Origin: Coprinellus micaceus
Taxonomy: Eukaryota; Basidiomycota; Agaricomycetes; Agaricales; Psathyrellaceae
Direction: 5' to 3'
Length of the DNA: 64,000 nucleotides
Assembly (NCBI GenBank): GCA_951394405.1
Contig: OX596340.1
Location: 2,728,001-2,792,000 of the forward strand
Shown: one piece after another, positions 1-10,528 of the stretch
Numbering within the stretch: the first letter of the stretch is position 1
Layout: the number at the start of each line of letters is the position of its first letter
Translations under genes and position numbers: made by a program
The notes under the pieces: model-generated
The model's input: only the letters and a program-made list of their open reading frames with translations
The model's database searches: none
Told to the model about the DNA's origin: nothing

Positions 1-810
1 TCTGCGTCGTATATATTCCTGTAAGTGCGATGTCGGCAATCGCTTCCTTCCTGCTGCTGCATGTAATGTCAGTGGGGTCTCGCATACTCGCGTTGTATGT
101 ATCTCCATCCTTATGTTGATGTGGGAGTCGTCGGTGTCGACTATAGTTGTTGTCAATGTCTATGACGACGTAGTCTGACTTAGTCTTGAGAGATCTGTCT
201 GGCTTGTTCTCCTCGTTGTTCTAGGATAGAGGGTTGTCAGATTAGATCATCTAAATGAGACTCACTTCTCGTCGGCGTGATGCTAGATCAGTGAATGCAG
301 AGAGCGACGAGGTGGACAACCATTACTGGTTTCCCTGAGAGTTTGGGGAATGAAGTGATAGACGTTGATGAAGGCGAAAGATGGGTAAGATACAAGTATA
401 ACAAGCTAAGGTACATGGGTATGTCTAAGTGGTATATATACCTAGAGGTACGAGTCACTATGAGTCAGTACAAGTCCGAGTTGAGTCAAAGAACAGCCGC
501 ATATACTACGGAATGCTGCGCGATGCTGCATACGAGTAAGCAAAGCTGCGCGAGCTGAGTAAAGCGAAGCTGTGCAGAGCTGCGTAAAGCGAAGCTGTGC
601 AGAGCTGCGTAAAGCGAAGCTGTGCAGAGCTGCGTAAAACGAGTCATACATACTGCGCAAGGCTGCGCGAAACGAGTCATACAATACGAGTCACAAAAGA
701 GATAATCGCTTGAAAATAAAATGAGTCCGCGATAAGATAAGATAAAAAGAGAAAATAGGGGCAAAAAGGTAAGTACGTGAAGCGAAGCGTAACAGGCTGA
801 TGCCTCAAGG
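1..810. other. non-genic left flank
   Basis: No coding region is supported here. The stretch is rich in short AGTC/GCGTAA-type repeats and ends at about 811, where similarity to the NACHT gene family starts abruptly. The junction therefore looks like a truncation breakpoint of the first cassette rather than a promoter. Short open frames are present but show no codon pattern or similarity to anything else in the window. Confidence 0.6.
553..637. repeat. 25-bp tandem repeat, about 3.4 copies
   Basis: Three consecutive 25-bp units start at 553, 578 and 603, and a partial fourth starts at 628. Each contains the core AAAGCGAAGCTGTGCAG. The second and third units look identical. The first differs at one base (GAGTAAAG for GCGTAAAG). 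The array lies about 170 bp before the truncated NACHT fragment. Confidence 0.85.
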
Positions 811-1725
811 CCCTTCGCAGCCTTGGACGCCCTATACAGTGGCATTATCCAGACTAGCCCCAAGCCGATGTTGGCTGTGAAGTGGATCAGAACTATCTTG
901 ACCTACGATAACAATGAACATCACGCCTGGTACATCAGCGCAGTACTAGAGTCCTCACCCGGGGAAACTGGGTACCTCCTAGGACCTCTTTCAGCTTTAA
1001 TTCGAACTGTGGGCAAGGATGGTGAACCCGATTTCCATTTTTACCACAAGTCCCTATCCGACTTTATCCAGGATCCGCGGCGCAGCGCAGACCTTTATAT
1101 CCCCAACGAACAAGTCATCGACTTCGAATCTGGCAGGTATTCTGAGGTGCTTAAAAGTGCGTGCCCAATGTGCGACAGGATATTCCGCCATTGACGAAGC
1201 TTACTTGAGAGCAGATAGGGGTCCCCAAGCCCCCCTCCCAGCTAACCATACCTTGGACGCGTTCCTGAAGCAATTTCTCCGGATTATCATACACATTGAC
1301 GTGTTTCCACCTGCCCACAATCACTACCATCAGGCTAGCGACGTCGATTGGTGGCTTGCACACCATCATATCTCAGAAGACGCCACTGAGCGAGTCCTTC
1401 AAGCTTTTGAGCTAGTGCATAAAAAAGTGTGTACCATCCCTCTTCCCACAAGCTCTAGCCATTAAATACTTTCAAGTGTCGTTGGTATACCTGCTGTCCA
1501 ACCTGCAAGGTGTGGAGGAGATGCATCCTGCAGTTTGGTAGGAAGAAGGGCTGGCATGTGCCGACAACGCTGGAAACGCTCCAGGACCGGTTCAAGCCAA
1601 TTCAGTTGAAGTACAATGATGGTTGGAAGATGGGTCTCGGGGAGATATTGGGGCCACCACACGTAGTCTCCCAAAGAAGAGCAGAGCACCTGGAGGAATT
1701 GGAGCGACAAAGAATGCTTCCATGA
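811..1725 (+). pseudogene. 5'-truncated NACHT gene fragment (cassette A)
   Basis: This is the C-terminal third of the NACHT family found five more times downstream. The frame opens at about 811 (PFAALDALYSG) and runs through the conserved YHKSLSDF block to a GTGCGT donor at 1157. The intron is 1157-1214. The second exon is 1215-1426, with the same 210-nt codon block as in all paralogues, followed by an intron at 1427-1476 with a weaker AAG acceptor. The last exon is 1477-1725. The whole NTPase half (Walker A and B) and the promoter are missing. The remaining exons have no stops and keep intron phases, so truncation appears to be the main damage. A transcript could arise only from a foreign promoter. 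Confidence 0.8.
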
Positions 1726-2626
1726 TTGACGCGCGAGTAATTAAATGGTGCAGTCCCTCCGACTCCCTTGATTCGTCTTACCTCTTTAGCATCTCACGCC
1801 CTGCAGTCCATCACGTTCTACATTCCTAGCAACTTCCCTCTTCCCCTTGTACAACATTGTGTACCACCTTACTCTCCCGGATTTGAAGTACATCTGCGAT
1901 TTATGATGCGTCAAACGGGGCAGGCGGTATGGGTGAACAGGGTGAACAGCCACAGGGTAAGGGAGTGGCATGGATACTTCGACCGAGATACGAGAAGCGA
2001 AAGGTCGGTATGCAGATGAAGCGCATCATAAGTGAAGTATAGCAGATGAAGCACATCGTAAGTGAAGTATAGCAGATGAAAGTGGGTGAAGGTAGATGGG
2101 ATGGGTGCGTGAAATATAACGGGGAGAAGTGGAGGGGTAGACGCCGGTATGATGAATCCAACGGTTGGCGGCGGTACGGTGATAGGGTTCGGCGCAGGTA
2201 TCGAGGGTACGAGAAGATGGGGCCGTTGGTGGCGGGACAAAGGGTATTGCGGCAGCGTTGAACAGGACTGTCGGATCTGGCCGTTCAGAAACAGAGGGAC
2301 GTTCACATAAAACAATCGGCATAAAAGACGACTTAGAAAAGCGAAAAACCATGAAAAGCAGTTCGTTCTAAGCTCTACTCATCATCGCCCTCGGATATCG
2401 CCTCCACGCACTCCCCCCTCTCGCACTAAACGCATGCTTCAAACCAACATGCTTACCAAGTTCCTGTACGGCCTGCCACCGACCGCTCTTCCCCTCAACG
2501 ATCATCGATCATCCCCACCCCCACTCAACCCCACAGGCTGCGGATCGACCGCGGTCCAGCGTACCTTTTGTAAATACGACCCAAGGCCCGCCGGTGCCCC
2601 AGTTGTAACTGGGGAGGGGGGATGAG
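1726..2626. other. 3' flank of NACHT fragment A
   Basis: No gene is supported. Positions about 1780-1895 resemble the conserved downstream block seen after the other NACHT genes (CT-rich, then a TACTCTCCCGGATTTGAAG-like stretch). A short direct repeat (AGCAGATGAAGC..CATC..AAGTGAAGTAT) occurs twice near 2011-2070. The rest is unremarkable. Confidence 0.5.
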
Positions 2627-3284
2627 GGGTGTCTGGCATTGTTATGTATAAAACTGTGGTAGCTGCCTGCCTGGGGTTTTACAAAAAACGCGCTTTTGCC
2701 TGGAGACAGCTATTGATCCGATTGGACGGGGCTTCCATTGATCGGATTCCAAATTCGGAAAGTCAACCAATCACGTGGTGTTGAATTATTTTTCATTCGC
2801 AACAGCCCCCACATTCCCACATGGGTAGCTCCCTCCCACTCCGCATTGCACCCCTCCCTTCGGGGGGGCCCCACAATGCTCCGGGGAGGGTCCCGTGGCC
2901 CCCGATGTGAGACCGTCAGTCACATATGTGGGGCCCCCGGGTTCCTTGCTGCCGCTCATCACAGGCTCGGCCCAAGGGCCTCGAATTAACAGGCGTAGGG
3001 TGGCGTGGCATACGCCGGGTGGGCACATACTTAGAATAGATTTTATTTGAGCCCACTTTACAATGTTTTTGAGACCGCAGAACTCGAATATTGGTTATTT
3101 GATCACATTATAACATGTGGTCCTGCCATTTTGGGAACGAGGCATCACCACAAGCCCAACACGTCCTTAGAATAATTATGCAAACCGCCCAAAGTCGTGC
3201 TGCAGGCAAAACCGGGTTTTTTGTAAAACCCCGGGCAGGCAGCTACCACAGTTTTATGCATAACATTGCCCCACACTGGTGGGG
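2627..3284. mobile_element. non-autonomous DNA element with long terminal inverted repeats
   Basis: The ends are long inverted repeats. About 65 bp starting near 2635 (GGCATTGTTATGTATAAAAC) matches the reverse complement of about 3205-3271 (GGCAATGTTATGCATAAAAC) with few mismatches, including GTGGTAGCTGCCTGCC and a GGGGTTTTACAAAAAAC block. Weaker pairing continues outward to a CAGTG-like terminus at about 3284. The interior of about 500 bp has no transposase-like frame, so it is a MITE-type element. No clean target duplication could be read, so the outer ends are uncertain by roughly 10 bp. It sits next to the cassette A membrane-gene relic. Confidence 0.7.
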
Positions 3285-3938
3285 GGATCCAGTGCTCCGA
3301 TCGAGACCGGGAAGGGGATCGCAGGGCGTATGCCTCCGGTGGCTGACTCACTCCCACTCCCAATGGACTGCTCGGAGTCGTTAGTGCGGTGTCCCAAGTA
3401 TAGGGCGAGGCTTGGGTGGTGTTGCGTCGGATGGAGGGGCATCTGGAGGCGCTCTCGTATCTCGTCGGCGTCAAGGGTAATTGTCGAGGGTGATGCGGAG
3501 ACTAACAAGGTTCGAATGGGTTCCTACCTTCGGAGGGTACAAGGCTCTGCACACCTGCCATAGGGATAGTGGGCGCAGGGATTAATTGGTTTCGGCCAGT
3601 GCGAGGGCGGAAACGGGGGAGGCAAATTTGGTGGAGATGGTGCGTTGGGGCGGATATTCGAAGGAGCTCTTCCGGCTGCCGTCGAGCCAGACGAAGGTGA
3701 GCTAGAGATGTTTGCACTCAACGTCACGTTCCATCTCGCCCAGCGGCCTTCTTTCGTCTCGTACCCACCTCATAGTCGAAGCCGCGGTAGGGGATCTTTG
3801 GCGTTGCCAATTGCGGAGGCACACCGGCACTTGCCGAGTCTGCCGCGGTTTGAAATTTGACTTCTTTCTCAACGCGAACCGTGCGTCCCCTTCGACTCAG
3901 CGATGTCACTCATAGGGTACTCACACTCGCTGGCTATC
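3285..3938 (-). pseudogene. relic of cassette membrane-protein gene (copy A)
   Basis: Similar to the minus-strand gene remains at 14030-15440. Shared blocks include GGGAAGGGGATCGC..GGRCGTA, the GGGCGAGGC..TTGGGT..GTGCTGC/GTTGCG stretch, and a Pro/Ser-rich minus-strand segment (NAPSPPN). Frames shift repeatedly and no continuous product exists. The left side is bounded by the inverted-repeat element and the right side by the copia LTR at 3939, so the N-terminal region is lost or displaced. Confidence 0.5.
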
Positions 3939-4321
3939 TGTTGGAAGACAATGCTCATGTCAACTCTATCTCTACAAAGAATACCTCTATTTCGAATGTT
4001 TTACTTATCTTCTATTGTTCTACAGAGAACAACAACCACCTTGTATTATTCCCATTATACTCGCACTTATTGTTCTCTTATCTCCACCTTATCTCCATTC
4101 ACTGCTATTGTTCTCTACTTATGGAACGTCTATTGTTCTTTCTTATTGTTCCACATATAGGTTATCTATTGTTCTCCACAGTATATAGTCCACACTGTAA
4201 GTGGGTGAGTCCCCATCGAACTCTCCCCACTTACAGGTGCGTACCTTGTATACCCTACTTACTTTCAATCTAACATCGAACTCTCCCCACTTACAGTGGG
4301 TCATACTTGCATCGTTCTACA
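3939..4321 (+). repeat. 5' LTR of copia copy 1
   Basis: 383 bp, starting TGTTGGAAGACAATG and ending GTTCTACA. It contains several TATTGTTCT repeats and two CGAACTCTCCCCACTTACAG blocks near its 3' side. It should carry the promoter and polyadenylation signals of the element. Confidence 0.95.
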
Positions 4322-4341
4322 AGTTATGAGCCCCGGGCTCC
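4322..4341 (+). promoter_or_regulatory. primer-binding site, anticodon half of initiator tRNA-Met
   Basis: Immediately after the LTR the sequence reads AGTTATGAGCCCCGGGCTC. GTTATGAGCCC is the complement of the anticodon stem-loop of eukaryotic initiator tRNA-Met (GGGCTCATAAC), not of its 3' end. This is the half-tRNA priming arrangement known from Drosophila copia and yeast Ty5. The same sequence follows the second LTR at 59041. Confidence 0.7.
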
Positions 4342-4909
4342 TCTGATCACGCCATCCGTTATCAGACACCGCGGTAACCGCTCCACTGCCCCTCGATCGC
4401 CCATAGCCTACGGCCTCTTCTCGTGTGATATCTCCACCTGAAGCCTATCTCCCTTCACATTTTCACTATCTTCACTTTCGCTATTTACGTTTCGCTACTT
4501 ACATTTCACTACCCCTCCTGATACTCAGGAGTACATATCAACTTCCATTACCACCTTCTACCCCGCGGCAAGCGTTCCCACTACGGGAAAGAAGCTATCA
4601 GGAAGTCCACAGACGCTTACCGTCTGCGGAATTAGAGTAGTGATCCTTCTTTGAGAGGCCTGATTCGGTTGGACTGGGGAAACGACGCAACGGTAGCGCT
4701 CCCTCCATCCAAACGCTTTCAGTAACCGGTACTCAAAGTGACAGCGGGGTTCCCTCTGCGGATCTTAGTGTAAAACTTCAACTCCTTTTTAGGATATCTA
4801 CGTATTGGTCCGTTTTACCTACAAAAACACGGGCACTTTACCTATCACCTATCAGTTATCGTTTTGTACCTATCATTTTATCCTCTCCCATTCTTTATCA
4901 CCTACCATC
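4322..4909 (+). other. copia untranslated leader
   Basis: About 590 nt between the LTR and the gag-pol start, containing the primer-binding site. An upstream in-frame ATG-less extension exists in copy 1. In copy 2 a one-base insertion near 59545 breaks that extension, so the leader is not coding. Confidence 0.7.
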
Positions 4910-7900
4910 ATGGACTCTACCACTACGTCCTCGCCCATCATGCTCACAGCCTACACTGTGCAGCAGTGGAAGTTCACTGTCGAGAACAAGGCCTTCGACC
5001 TCAACGCCTACGGCATCCTCACTGGGGAAGAGAAAAAACCTGGGAGCAATGCCGACGACAAGGTCAAGTCCGACTATGCCAGTCGCCGCTCCAAGCTCAT
5101 CGGCTACGTCCGGTCTACTCTCGACCACTCCCAACTCGAGACCGTCCTCTCTGGCATCCAAGTCACCGACATCGCTGCTATCTGGGAGAAGCTCTTGGAA
5201 ACCTACCAGCCCAAGACTTCTGGCTCTCGCATCAGTGTCCTTCAGGAGATGATGGCACTTCGAATGAGGTCCTCGGGTTTCGAGAAAGAGACCTACTCCG
5301 ACTTCGGATCGCGTTGCATGGCGCACGCCTCACATCTCACTGCGCTCCTCCCGCAAGGAGCAGAATACCTTCCAGAGACAACACAGACCGTCACCATCTC
5401 CTCCCAAACGACATCGGACGGAGCAACAACGACGATTCAATCCACCAGTCGGGGAGCACATGAACTCCTTACGCCCTCTGCTTTCGAGGAAGGATACACG
5501 GCTGCTCATCTTGCGCGCGATCTTGCAATCAGCATGATCCCCATTGGTCTTGGCAAGGATGACACCATCCTCCGCAATACGCTCAACCACATCTCCACTG
5601 GGGACGACAATCCCCTTGAAGTCCTCGATCACCTTCGCAAGGCCGACTCCCTTGCTCGCAACACTCAGCTTGCTGAGGGGACGTCCGCCGCTCTTCAGGT
5701 AGCTACAGCTGCCCCGAAGAAGAAGGCGAAGTACAGGTGCAAGGTCCACGGTTGGCAGAACACGCACGAGGACAAGGACTGCCGCGTCCAGAACTCCCAG
5801 AAGGCCAAGATCGCGGAGACACCTACCACAGCAGCGACTGCTGAGGAGAGCGTCATGATGGCCAGTGTTGCCCACATCGCAAGTCCCCTTATCCGTCGAG
5901 CTCGTAACAACCCCACTAATACTTCCTGGAACCCAGACTCAGGTGCAACCTCACATATGACACCCAATCGCAAGTGGATCCGTAACATGGTTGCGGTGAA
6001 AATTGCTGTGTCTCTCGCCAACAACGAGATCGTCTGGGCTACAGGAAAGGGGGAAGTACGTTTCACGCCTCGTATATACGGAAAAGTTGGCCAAACTGTG
6101 ATATTCAACGATGTACTATATGTTCCCGCACTTCGCAATAACCTATTCTCGATCCTCTCCGTTGTTAAGAAGAGCAAAATGCGCGTCGTAATTGAAGGAG
6201 ACTCGCTTGACTTCTTCAAGAATGGCGAGCTACTCCTGACAGCTACCATCGATGGAACTGTTGGCTCTCTCAATGGGACAACGCTCGAAAACACGGAAAC
6301 GGAGGCAGCCTACATCTCCAAGATCGAGAAGGAACTATTACATCAGAGGTTAGGGCACATTGGGAAGGATCGTCTGGAGACGCTTATGCGCCAAGACTTG
6401 GCCACTGGCATCCTGGTGAAAGAGGGCACGGAACTCAACGACACCTGCGAACACTGCATTGCAGGGAAGCAACATCGGGATCCATTCCCAAAACTATCAG
6501 CGAATCGCTCAACAGAGCTCCTTGGACGGATTCACTCGGACCTCCATGGACCCCTCGCCGTACAAACACCAATTGGCTATCGATACTGGATCACATTCAT
6601 TGATGACCACTCACGGTTCAAGGAGGTCGCCCTCCTGAAACACAAGAGTGACGCATTCCAAGCCTTCAAAGACTTTGTTGCCAAGAGTGAGCGAAAGCTC
6701 GGCACAAAGGTCAAGGAACTTCGTGATGACAAAGGAGGGGAATACATGGGGAACGACTTCATTCAATGGTGCAAGGGACTTGGTATCGCACGGCAACACA
6801 CAGTTAAAGCCACACCTCAACAGAACGGTGTCAGCGAACGACTCAATCGCACGCTAACTGAAGGGGTCATTGCCATGCTCAACCAAGCACGCCTTCCCAT
6901 GATGTTCTGGGGTGCAGCTGTACTCTATTACACAGACATCCTGAATGCGACCCCATCCTCTACATTATCGAATACTACCTCCTATGAAGTCTGGCATAAA
7001 GCAAAGCCCGATCTGTCCATGCACCGAGTATTTGGCTGCCGCGTATACGTCCATGTATTGCGCAAGGACCGCAAGAACCTCCAATCACACACGGAGCCTT
7101 GTGTCTTTATCGGCTTTGAACCAGGCTACAAAGGCTGGAAATGCTACAATCCAGTGACGAAGAAGATCACCATATCCCGGGATGTTATCTTCGCTGAAGG
7201 CACCTTCCCTGGTCTCTCGACCGTAGGGAACGAACAGGCATACACGCCTATAGGCATTAGGGACATCTGGCCAGACGCCGATCTCGAACCGGAGAATCCA
7301 CCTCTTGCACCACCTCATGCTCCCATCGCACCACCACCGCCTCCCCATGACCATCCAGATAATGGATCAGACGAGAGCGACAATGATGACGATGGAGACC
7401 AAGCAGCACCTCGGACTCCCGAGCGACCCCCTAAAACTGAGCCTAAGACGCCAGCCACACAGCAACCGTCTGTCCATCCGTCAATTCCACCTACTCCTAC
7501 GAAACGGGATCCCTCATCTACTCCCTCAACGAAACAGCTGCTACCAATACCTGCCTTGTTCCCAGGGCTCCCTGCACCAGCTGAGGATGGACCCATGTTC
7601 CCAGAACTACCTCCTCCAGCACTGGTCGCACCTCCAGCACCTGCCCAGAAACACACCCGGCCACCTCCCCCTCCCCCTCGCGAATCAATCCCTTGCAAGG
7701 CGAAAGTTCCGAAAGCTCCACCGCTAGTAGCACAAAGCTCCCGGCCCGTACGGAAAACGGCAACGACCGTCAAGGACTACCAACTCGCGAGTGGAAAAGG
7801 GAGACGCGGTACAATTCCAGTGGCCAGGCGTGAAGGGGGTGAACAGGTAGCAGATCGAGGGGGTGCACAGAGAAACAATCAGCTACCCGAAACAGAGGAT

Positions 7901-9736
7901 GAGGATGAGGATGAAGACGACGATGAAGACGACGAACCTGTACAACCCATTGCAGCTGAGGACTTTGACCTTGACGACGAACCTGTAGACATGGAAGATG
8001 CACTACGTGCCACCAGTATACTTGATTCTCTCATCAGTCTATACCACGTCCCCCTGGAAGAGACCCTGACTCTCGACCAAGGCATGGAAATGGCATTCTA
8101 CATGGCACAGGACAAAGCACTAGGAGCGGCTACACGCCGTCCAGGAGATGCGCCTCGGACACACTGGGAAGCCTTCGCAGGACCAGATGGTGAACACTGG
8201 CAGACCGCAGCACAGGTTGAGATTGACGCCCTAACCACCAATGGCACTTGGGAACTAGTCGAACTACCAGAGGGACGAAAGGTCGTCGGATCACGATGGG
8301 TCTTCCTCATCAAACGAAAGGCAGATGGCACAATCGACCGCTACAAGGCTCGACTTGTTGCCAAGGGATACTCCCAAATGCCTGGAGTAGACTACGATCA
8401 GACATGGGCACCTGCATCTCGTCTCACATCAATCCGCGCGATCTTCGCCCAAGCCGCCATGGAAGGACACTTCATTGAGACCATTGACGTCGACAATGCC
8501 TACCTCAACGGAACAATCGAGGAGCAATACGAAGTCTACATGGAGCAAGCGCCAGGGTTTGAGATCAAGAATCCAGACTCAAAGGGACGGAGATGGGTGT
8601 GCCGGCTGAAGAAAGGTTTATATGGCTTGAAACAGAGCGGACGACTATGGTACCAAAAGCTAGCATCAGAACTTGAAGCGATCGGATTCACCCAAATAAA
8701 ATCTGACCCAGCTATCTATGTCTGGGAGATGGATGGGACCCGTATTGTTGTACCAGTCTTCGTTGACGACATCACCATAACCTCAAAAAGCCAAGAAAAG
8801 ATCCAATGGCTCAAGGACTCCCTTGCCAAGGTCTTCAAGATCAAGGATCTCGGACCCACCTCGTACCTGCTTGGAATCAAGGTTGACTACGACCGCGAGA
8901 ACCGAGTCATGCGCCTATCCCAGACCCAATACATCCTCGACATGCTTGCGCGATTCAAGATGGAGGACTGCTACCCAGTAGGAACTCCAATGGATCCAGG
9001 AAGCGGTGCTACCCTCACCAAGTACATTCCAAACAAGGCTGACGATGAGATGATGAAGAACGTCCCATACATGAATGCCATCGGTGCCCTGATATACCTT
9101 ATGATTGCGACACGCCCCGACATCGCCTACGCTGTTGCCAAACTGGCCCAATACAACTCCAACCCCGGACCTATGCATTGGAAAGCAGTCAAGCACCTAT
9201 TCCGTTACCTCAAGGGAACCAAAGATCTGAAGCTCACCTATCGTAACAATGGTAGCAAGATGTCTTCGGAACTCTTCCAAGCATACAGCGATGCAGATCA
9301 TGCTGGGTGCCTTGACACGCGACGATCCACATCTGGATTTGTCATTAAAATGGGATCAGGAGCAGTTAGTTGGTCGGCAAAGAAGCAATCGACGGTGGCA
9401 GACTCCTCAACAGAGGCAGAGTATGTCTCCGCATCGAGCGCTGGAAGGGACATCATCTGGATGCGCACACTCCTGAAGGAACTTGGTCACGACGTCTCTA
9501 CTCCCTCACCACTCATGGTCGACAACCAATCCGCACTCAAGGTTCTCCGGAACCCAGAACTCCACAGCCGAATGAAGCACATCGATATAAAGATGCATTG
9601 GATTCGGGATGCTATCAAGCGAGGCGACATTACTGTTCACTTTTTATCTACTACCGATATGATCGCCGATATATTTACTAAACCTTTACCCAAACCTGCC
9701 GTTGAACGTCATCGACTCGCTCTTGGACTCGAGTAA
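4910..9736 (+). CDS. gag-pol: copia Gag-Pol polyprotein
   Basis: A single 1,608-residue frame. The ATG at 4910 is chosen because copy 2 keeps this start but not the upstream extension. Order: Gag (1-265); zinc-knuckle variant C277-H280-H286-C291; aspartic protease DSGA (D343); HHCC zinc finger of the integrase (H478, H483, C513, C516); DDE core D544, D607, E643 with the classic 35-residue spacing; Pro-rich and acidic linker (about 790-1020); reverse transcriptase (about 1095-1325) with D1195 and FVDD (D1286, D1287); RNase H starting at D1461 and ending near ADIFTKPL. Order PR-IN-RT-RH defines Ty1/copia. There is no frameshift between gag and pol, so Gag:Pol ratio must be set by another means. 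All catalytic residues are present. Confidence 0.97.
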   Translation: MDSTTTSSPIMLTAYTVQQWKFTVENKAFDLNAYGILTGEEKKPGSNADDKVKSDYASRRSKLIGYVRSTLDHSQLETVLSGIQVTDIAAIWEKLLETYQPKTSGSRISVLQEMMALRMRSSGFEKETYSDFGSRCMAHASHLTALLPQGAEYLPETTQTVTISSQTTSDGATTTIQSTSRGAHELLTPSAFEEGYTAAHLARDLAISMIPIGLGKDDTILRNTLNHISTGDDNPLEVLDHLRKADSLARNTQLAEGTSAALQVATAAPKKKAKYRCKVHGWQNTHEDKDCRVQNSQKAKIAETPTTAATAEESVMMASVAHIASPLIRRARNNPTNTSWNPDSGATSHMTPNRKWIRNMVAVKIAVSLANNEIVWATGKGEVRFTPRIYGKVGQTVIFNDVLYVPALRNNLFSILSVVKKSKMRVVIEGDSLDFFKNGELLLTATIDGTVGSLNGTTLENTETEAAYISKIEKELLHQRLGHIGKDRLETLMRQDLATGILVKEGTELNDTCEHCIAGKQHRDPFPKLSANRSTELLGRIHSDLHGPLAVQTPIGYRYWITFIDDHSRFKEVALLKHKSDAFQAFKDFVAKSERKLGTKVKELRDDKGGEYMGNDFIQWCKGLGIARQHTVKATPQQNGVSERLNRTLTEGVIAMLNQARLPMMFWGAAVLYYTDILNATPSSTLSNTTSYEVWHKAKPDLSMHRVFGCRVYVHVLRKDRKNLQSHTEPCVFIGFEPGYKGWKCYNPVTKKITISRDVIFAEGTFPGLSTVGNEQAYTPIGIRDIWPDADLEPENPPLAPPHAPIAPPPPPHDHPDNGSDESDNDDDGDQAAPRTPERPPKTEPKTPATQQPSVHPSIPPTPTKRDPSSTPSTKQLLPIPALFPGLPAPAEDGPMFPELPPPALVAPPAPAQKHTRPPPPPPRESIPCKAKVPKAPPLVAQSSRPVRKTATTVKDYQLASGKGRRGTIPVARREGGEQVADRGGAQRNNQLPETEDEDEDEDDDEDDEPVQPIAAEDFDLDDEPVDMEDALRATSILDSLISLYHVPLEETLTLDQGMEMAFYMAQDKALGAATRRPGDAPRTHWEAFAGPDGEHWQTAAQVEIDALTTNGTWELVELPEGRKVVGSRWVFLIKRKADGTIDRYKARLVAKGYSQMPGVDYDQTWAPASRLTSIRAIFAQAAMEGHFIETIDVDNAYLNGTIEEQYEVYMEQAPGFEIKNPDSKGRRWVCRLKKGLYGLKQSGRLWYQKLASELEAIGFTQIKSDPAIYVWEMDGTRIVVPVFVDDITITSKSQEKIQWLKDSLAKVFKIKDLGPTSYLLGIKVDYDRENRVMRLSQTQYILDMLARFKMEDCYPVGTPMDPGSGATLTKYIPNKADDEMMKNVPYMNAIGALIYLMIATRPDIAYAVAKLAQYNSNPGPMHWKAVKHLFRYLKGTKDLKLTYRNNGSKMSSELFQAYSDADHAGCLDTRRSTSGFVIKMGSGAVSWSAKKQSTVADSSTEAEYVSASSAGRDIIWMRTLLKELGHDVSTPSPLMVDNQSALKVLRNPELHSRMKHIDIKMHWIRDAIKRGDITVHFLSTTDMIADIFTKPLPKPAVERHRLALGLE

Positions 9737-9754
9737 ATACAGAGACATTACATT

Positions 9755-9763
9755 GAGGGGGTG
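9755..9763 (+). promoter_or_regulatory. polypurine tract of copia copy 1
   Basis: GAGGGGGTG directly abuts the 3' LTR at 9764. This is the expected site for plus-strand DNA priming. Confidence 0.8.
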
Positions 9764-10146
9764 TGTTGGAAGACAATGCTCATGTCAACTCTATCTCTAC
9801 AAAGAATACCTCTATTTCGAATGTTTTACTTATCTTCTATTGTTCTACAGAGAACAACAACCACCTTGTATTATTCCCATTATACTCGCACTTATTGTTC
9901 TCTTATCTCCACCTTATCTCCATTCACTGCTATTGTTCTCTACTTATGGAACGTCTATTGTTCTTTCTTATTGTTCCACATATAGGTTATCTATTGTTCT
10001 CCACAGTATATAGTCCACACTGTAAGTGGGTGAGTCCCCATCGAACTCTCCCCACTTACAGGTGCGTACCTTGTATACCCTACTTACTTTCAATCTAACA
10101 TCGAACTCTCCCCACTTACAGTGGGTCATACTTGCATCGTTCTACA
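9764..10146 (+). repeat. 3' LTR of copia copy 1
   Basis: 383 bp, read as identical to the 5' LTR, followed by the CTATC target duplicate. The LTR end lies about 380 bp upstream of the NACHT gene B start codon. Confidence 0.95.
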
Positions 10147-10338
10147 CTATCTCTGTAGTAGAACGCGAATCCAGCAAAACACCGAGGATATTCATTGGTG
10201 GTCCCTAACCGCAAGTGTGGAGGTCTACGATATCGTGAAGCCTACGCATGTCGACGAGGGAACGCCCGAAGTATATCAAAAGCCTCGTTGAAACTCAACT
10301 TGATATGGCATCGCTTCGATCGTGATAGTGGGATATTG

Positions 10339-10350
10339 TTAAGCGCCCAA
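10339..10350 (+). promoter_or_regulatory. conserved TTAAGCGCCCAA element, NACHT gene B
   Basis: TTAAGCGCCCAA lies 179 bp before the ATG of gene B. The same core occurs upstream of all five full-length NACHT genes. In this copy the flanking inverted repeat seen in D-F is not kept (GTTAAGCGCCCAAACATGACAG). Confidence 0.6.
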
Positions 10351-10528
10351 ACATGACAGCGGAGCCATTTAATGAATCACAGGTTGCACAGCCCGCGACA
10401 CCTTGCGTACCCACACAAACACCTCTTGTCTTCTTCCCTCACCTCCTCCCTCCTGCACTCCCAGTTCTGTTCACTCCCGCACCCCGCCCGAAGCCTCCAC
10501 CGGCGGTCGCCGAGATTCGAGACTCGGG

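Larger units (their letters stand above)
3939..10146 (+). mobile_element. intact Ty1/copia LTR retrotransposon, copy 1
   Basis: A complete 6,208-bp element. It has 383-bp LTRs (3939-4321 and 9764-10146), both TG..CA, a primer-binding site directly after the left LTR, a single gag-pol frame, a polypurine tract, and a perfect 5-bp target duplication CTATC (3934-3938 and 10147-10151). By eye the two LTRs are identical. Together with the open frame this points to a recent insertion. It split the upstream region of cassette A from the promoter of NACHT gene B. Confidence 0.97.

Noticed and set aside
3957..4273. Small frames inside the copia LTRs
   Set aside because: They recur identically in each LTR and have repetitive Ser/Leu/Tyr composition from TATTGTTCT repeats; not genes.
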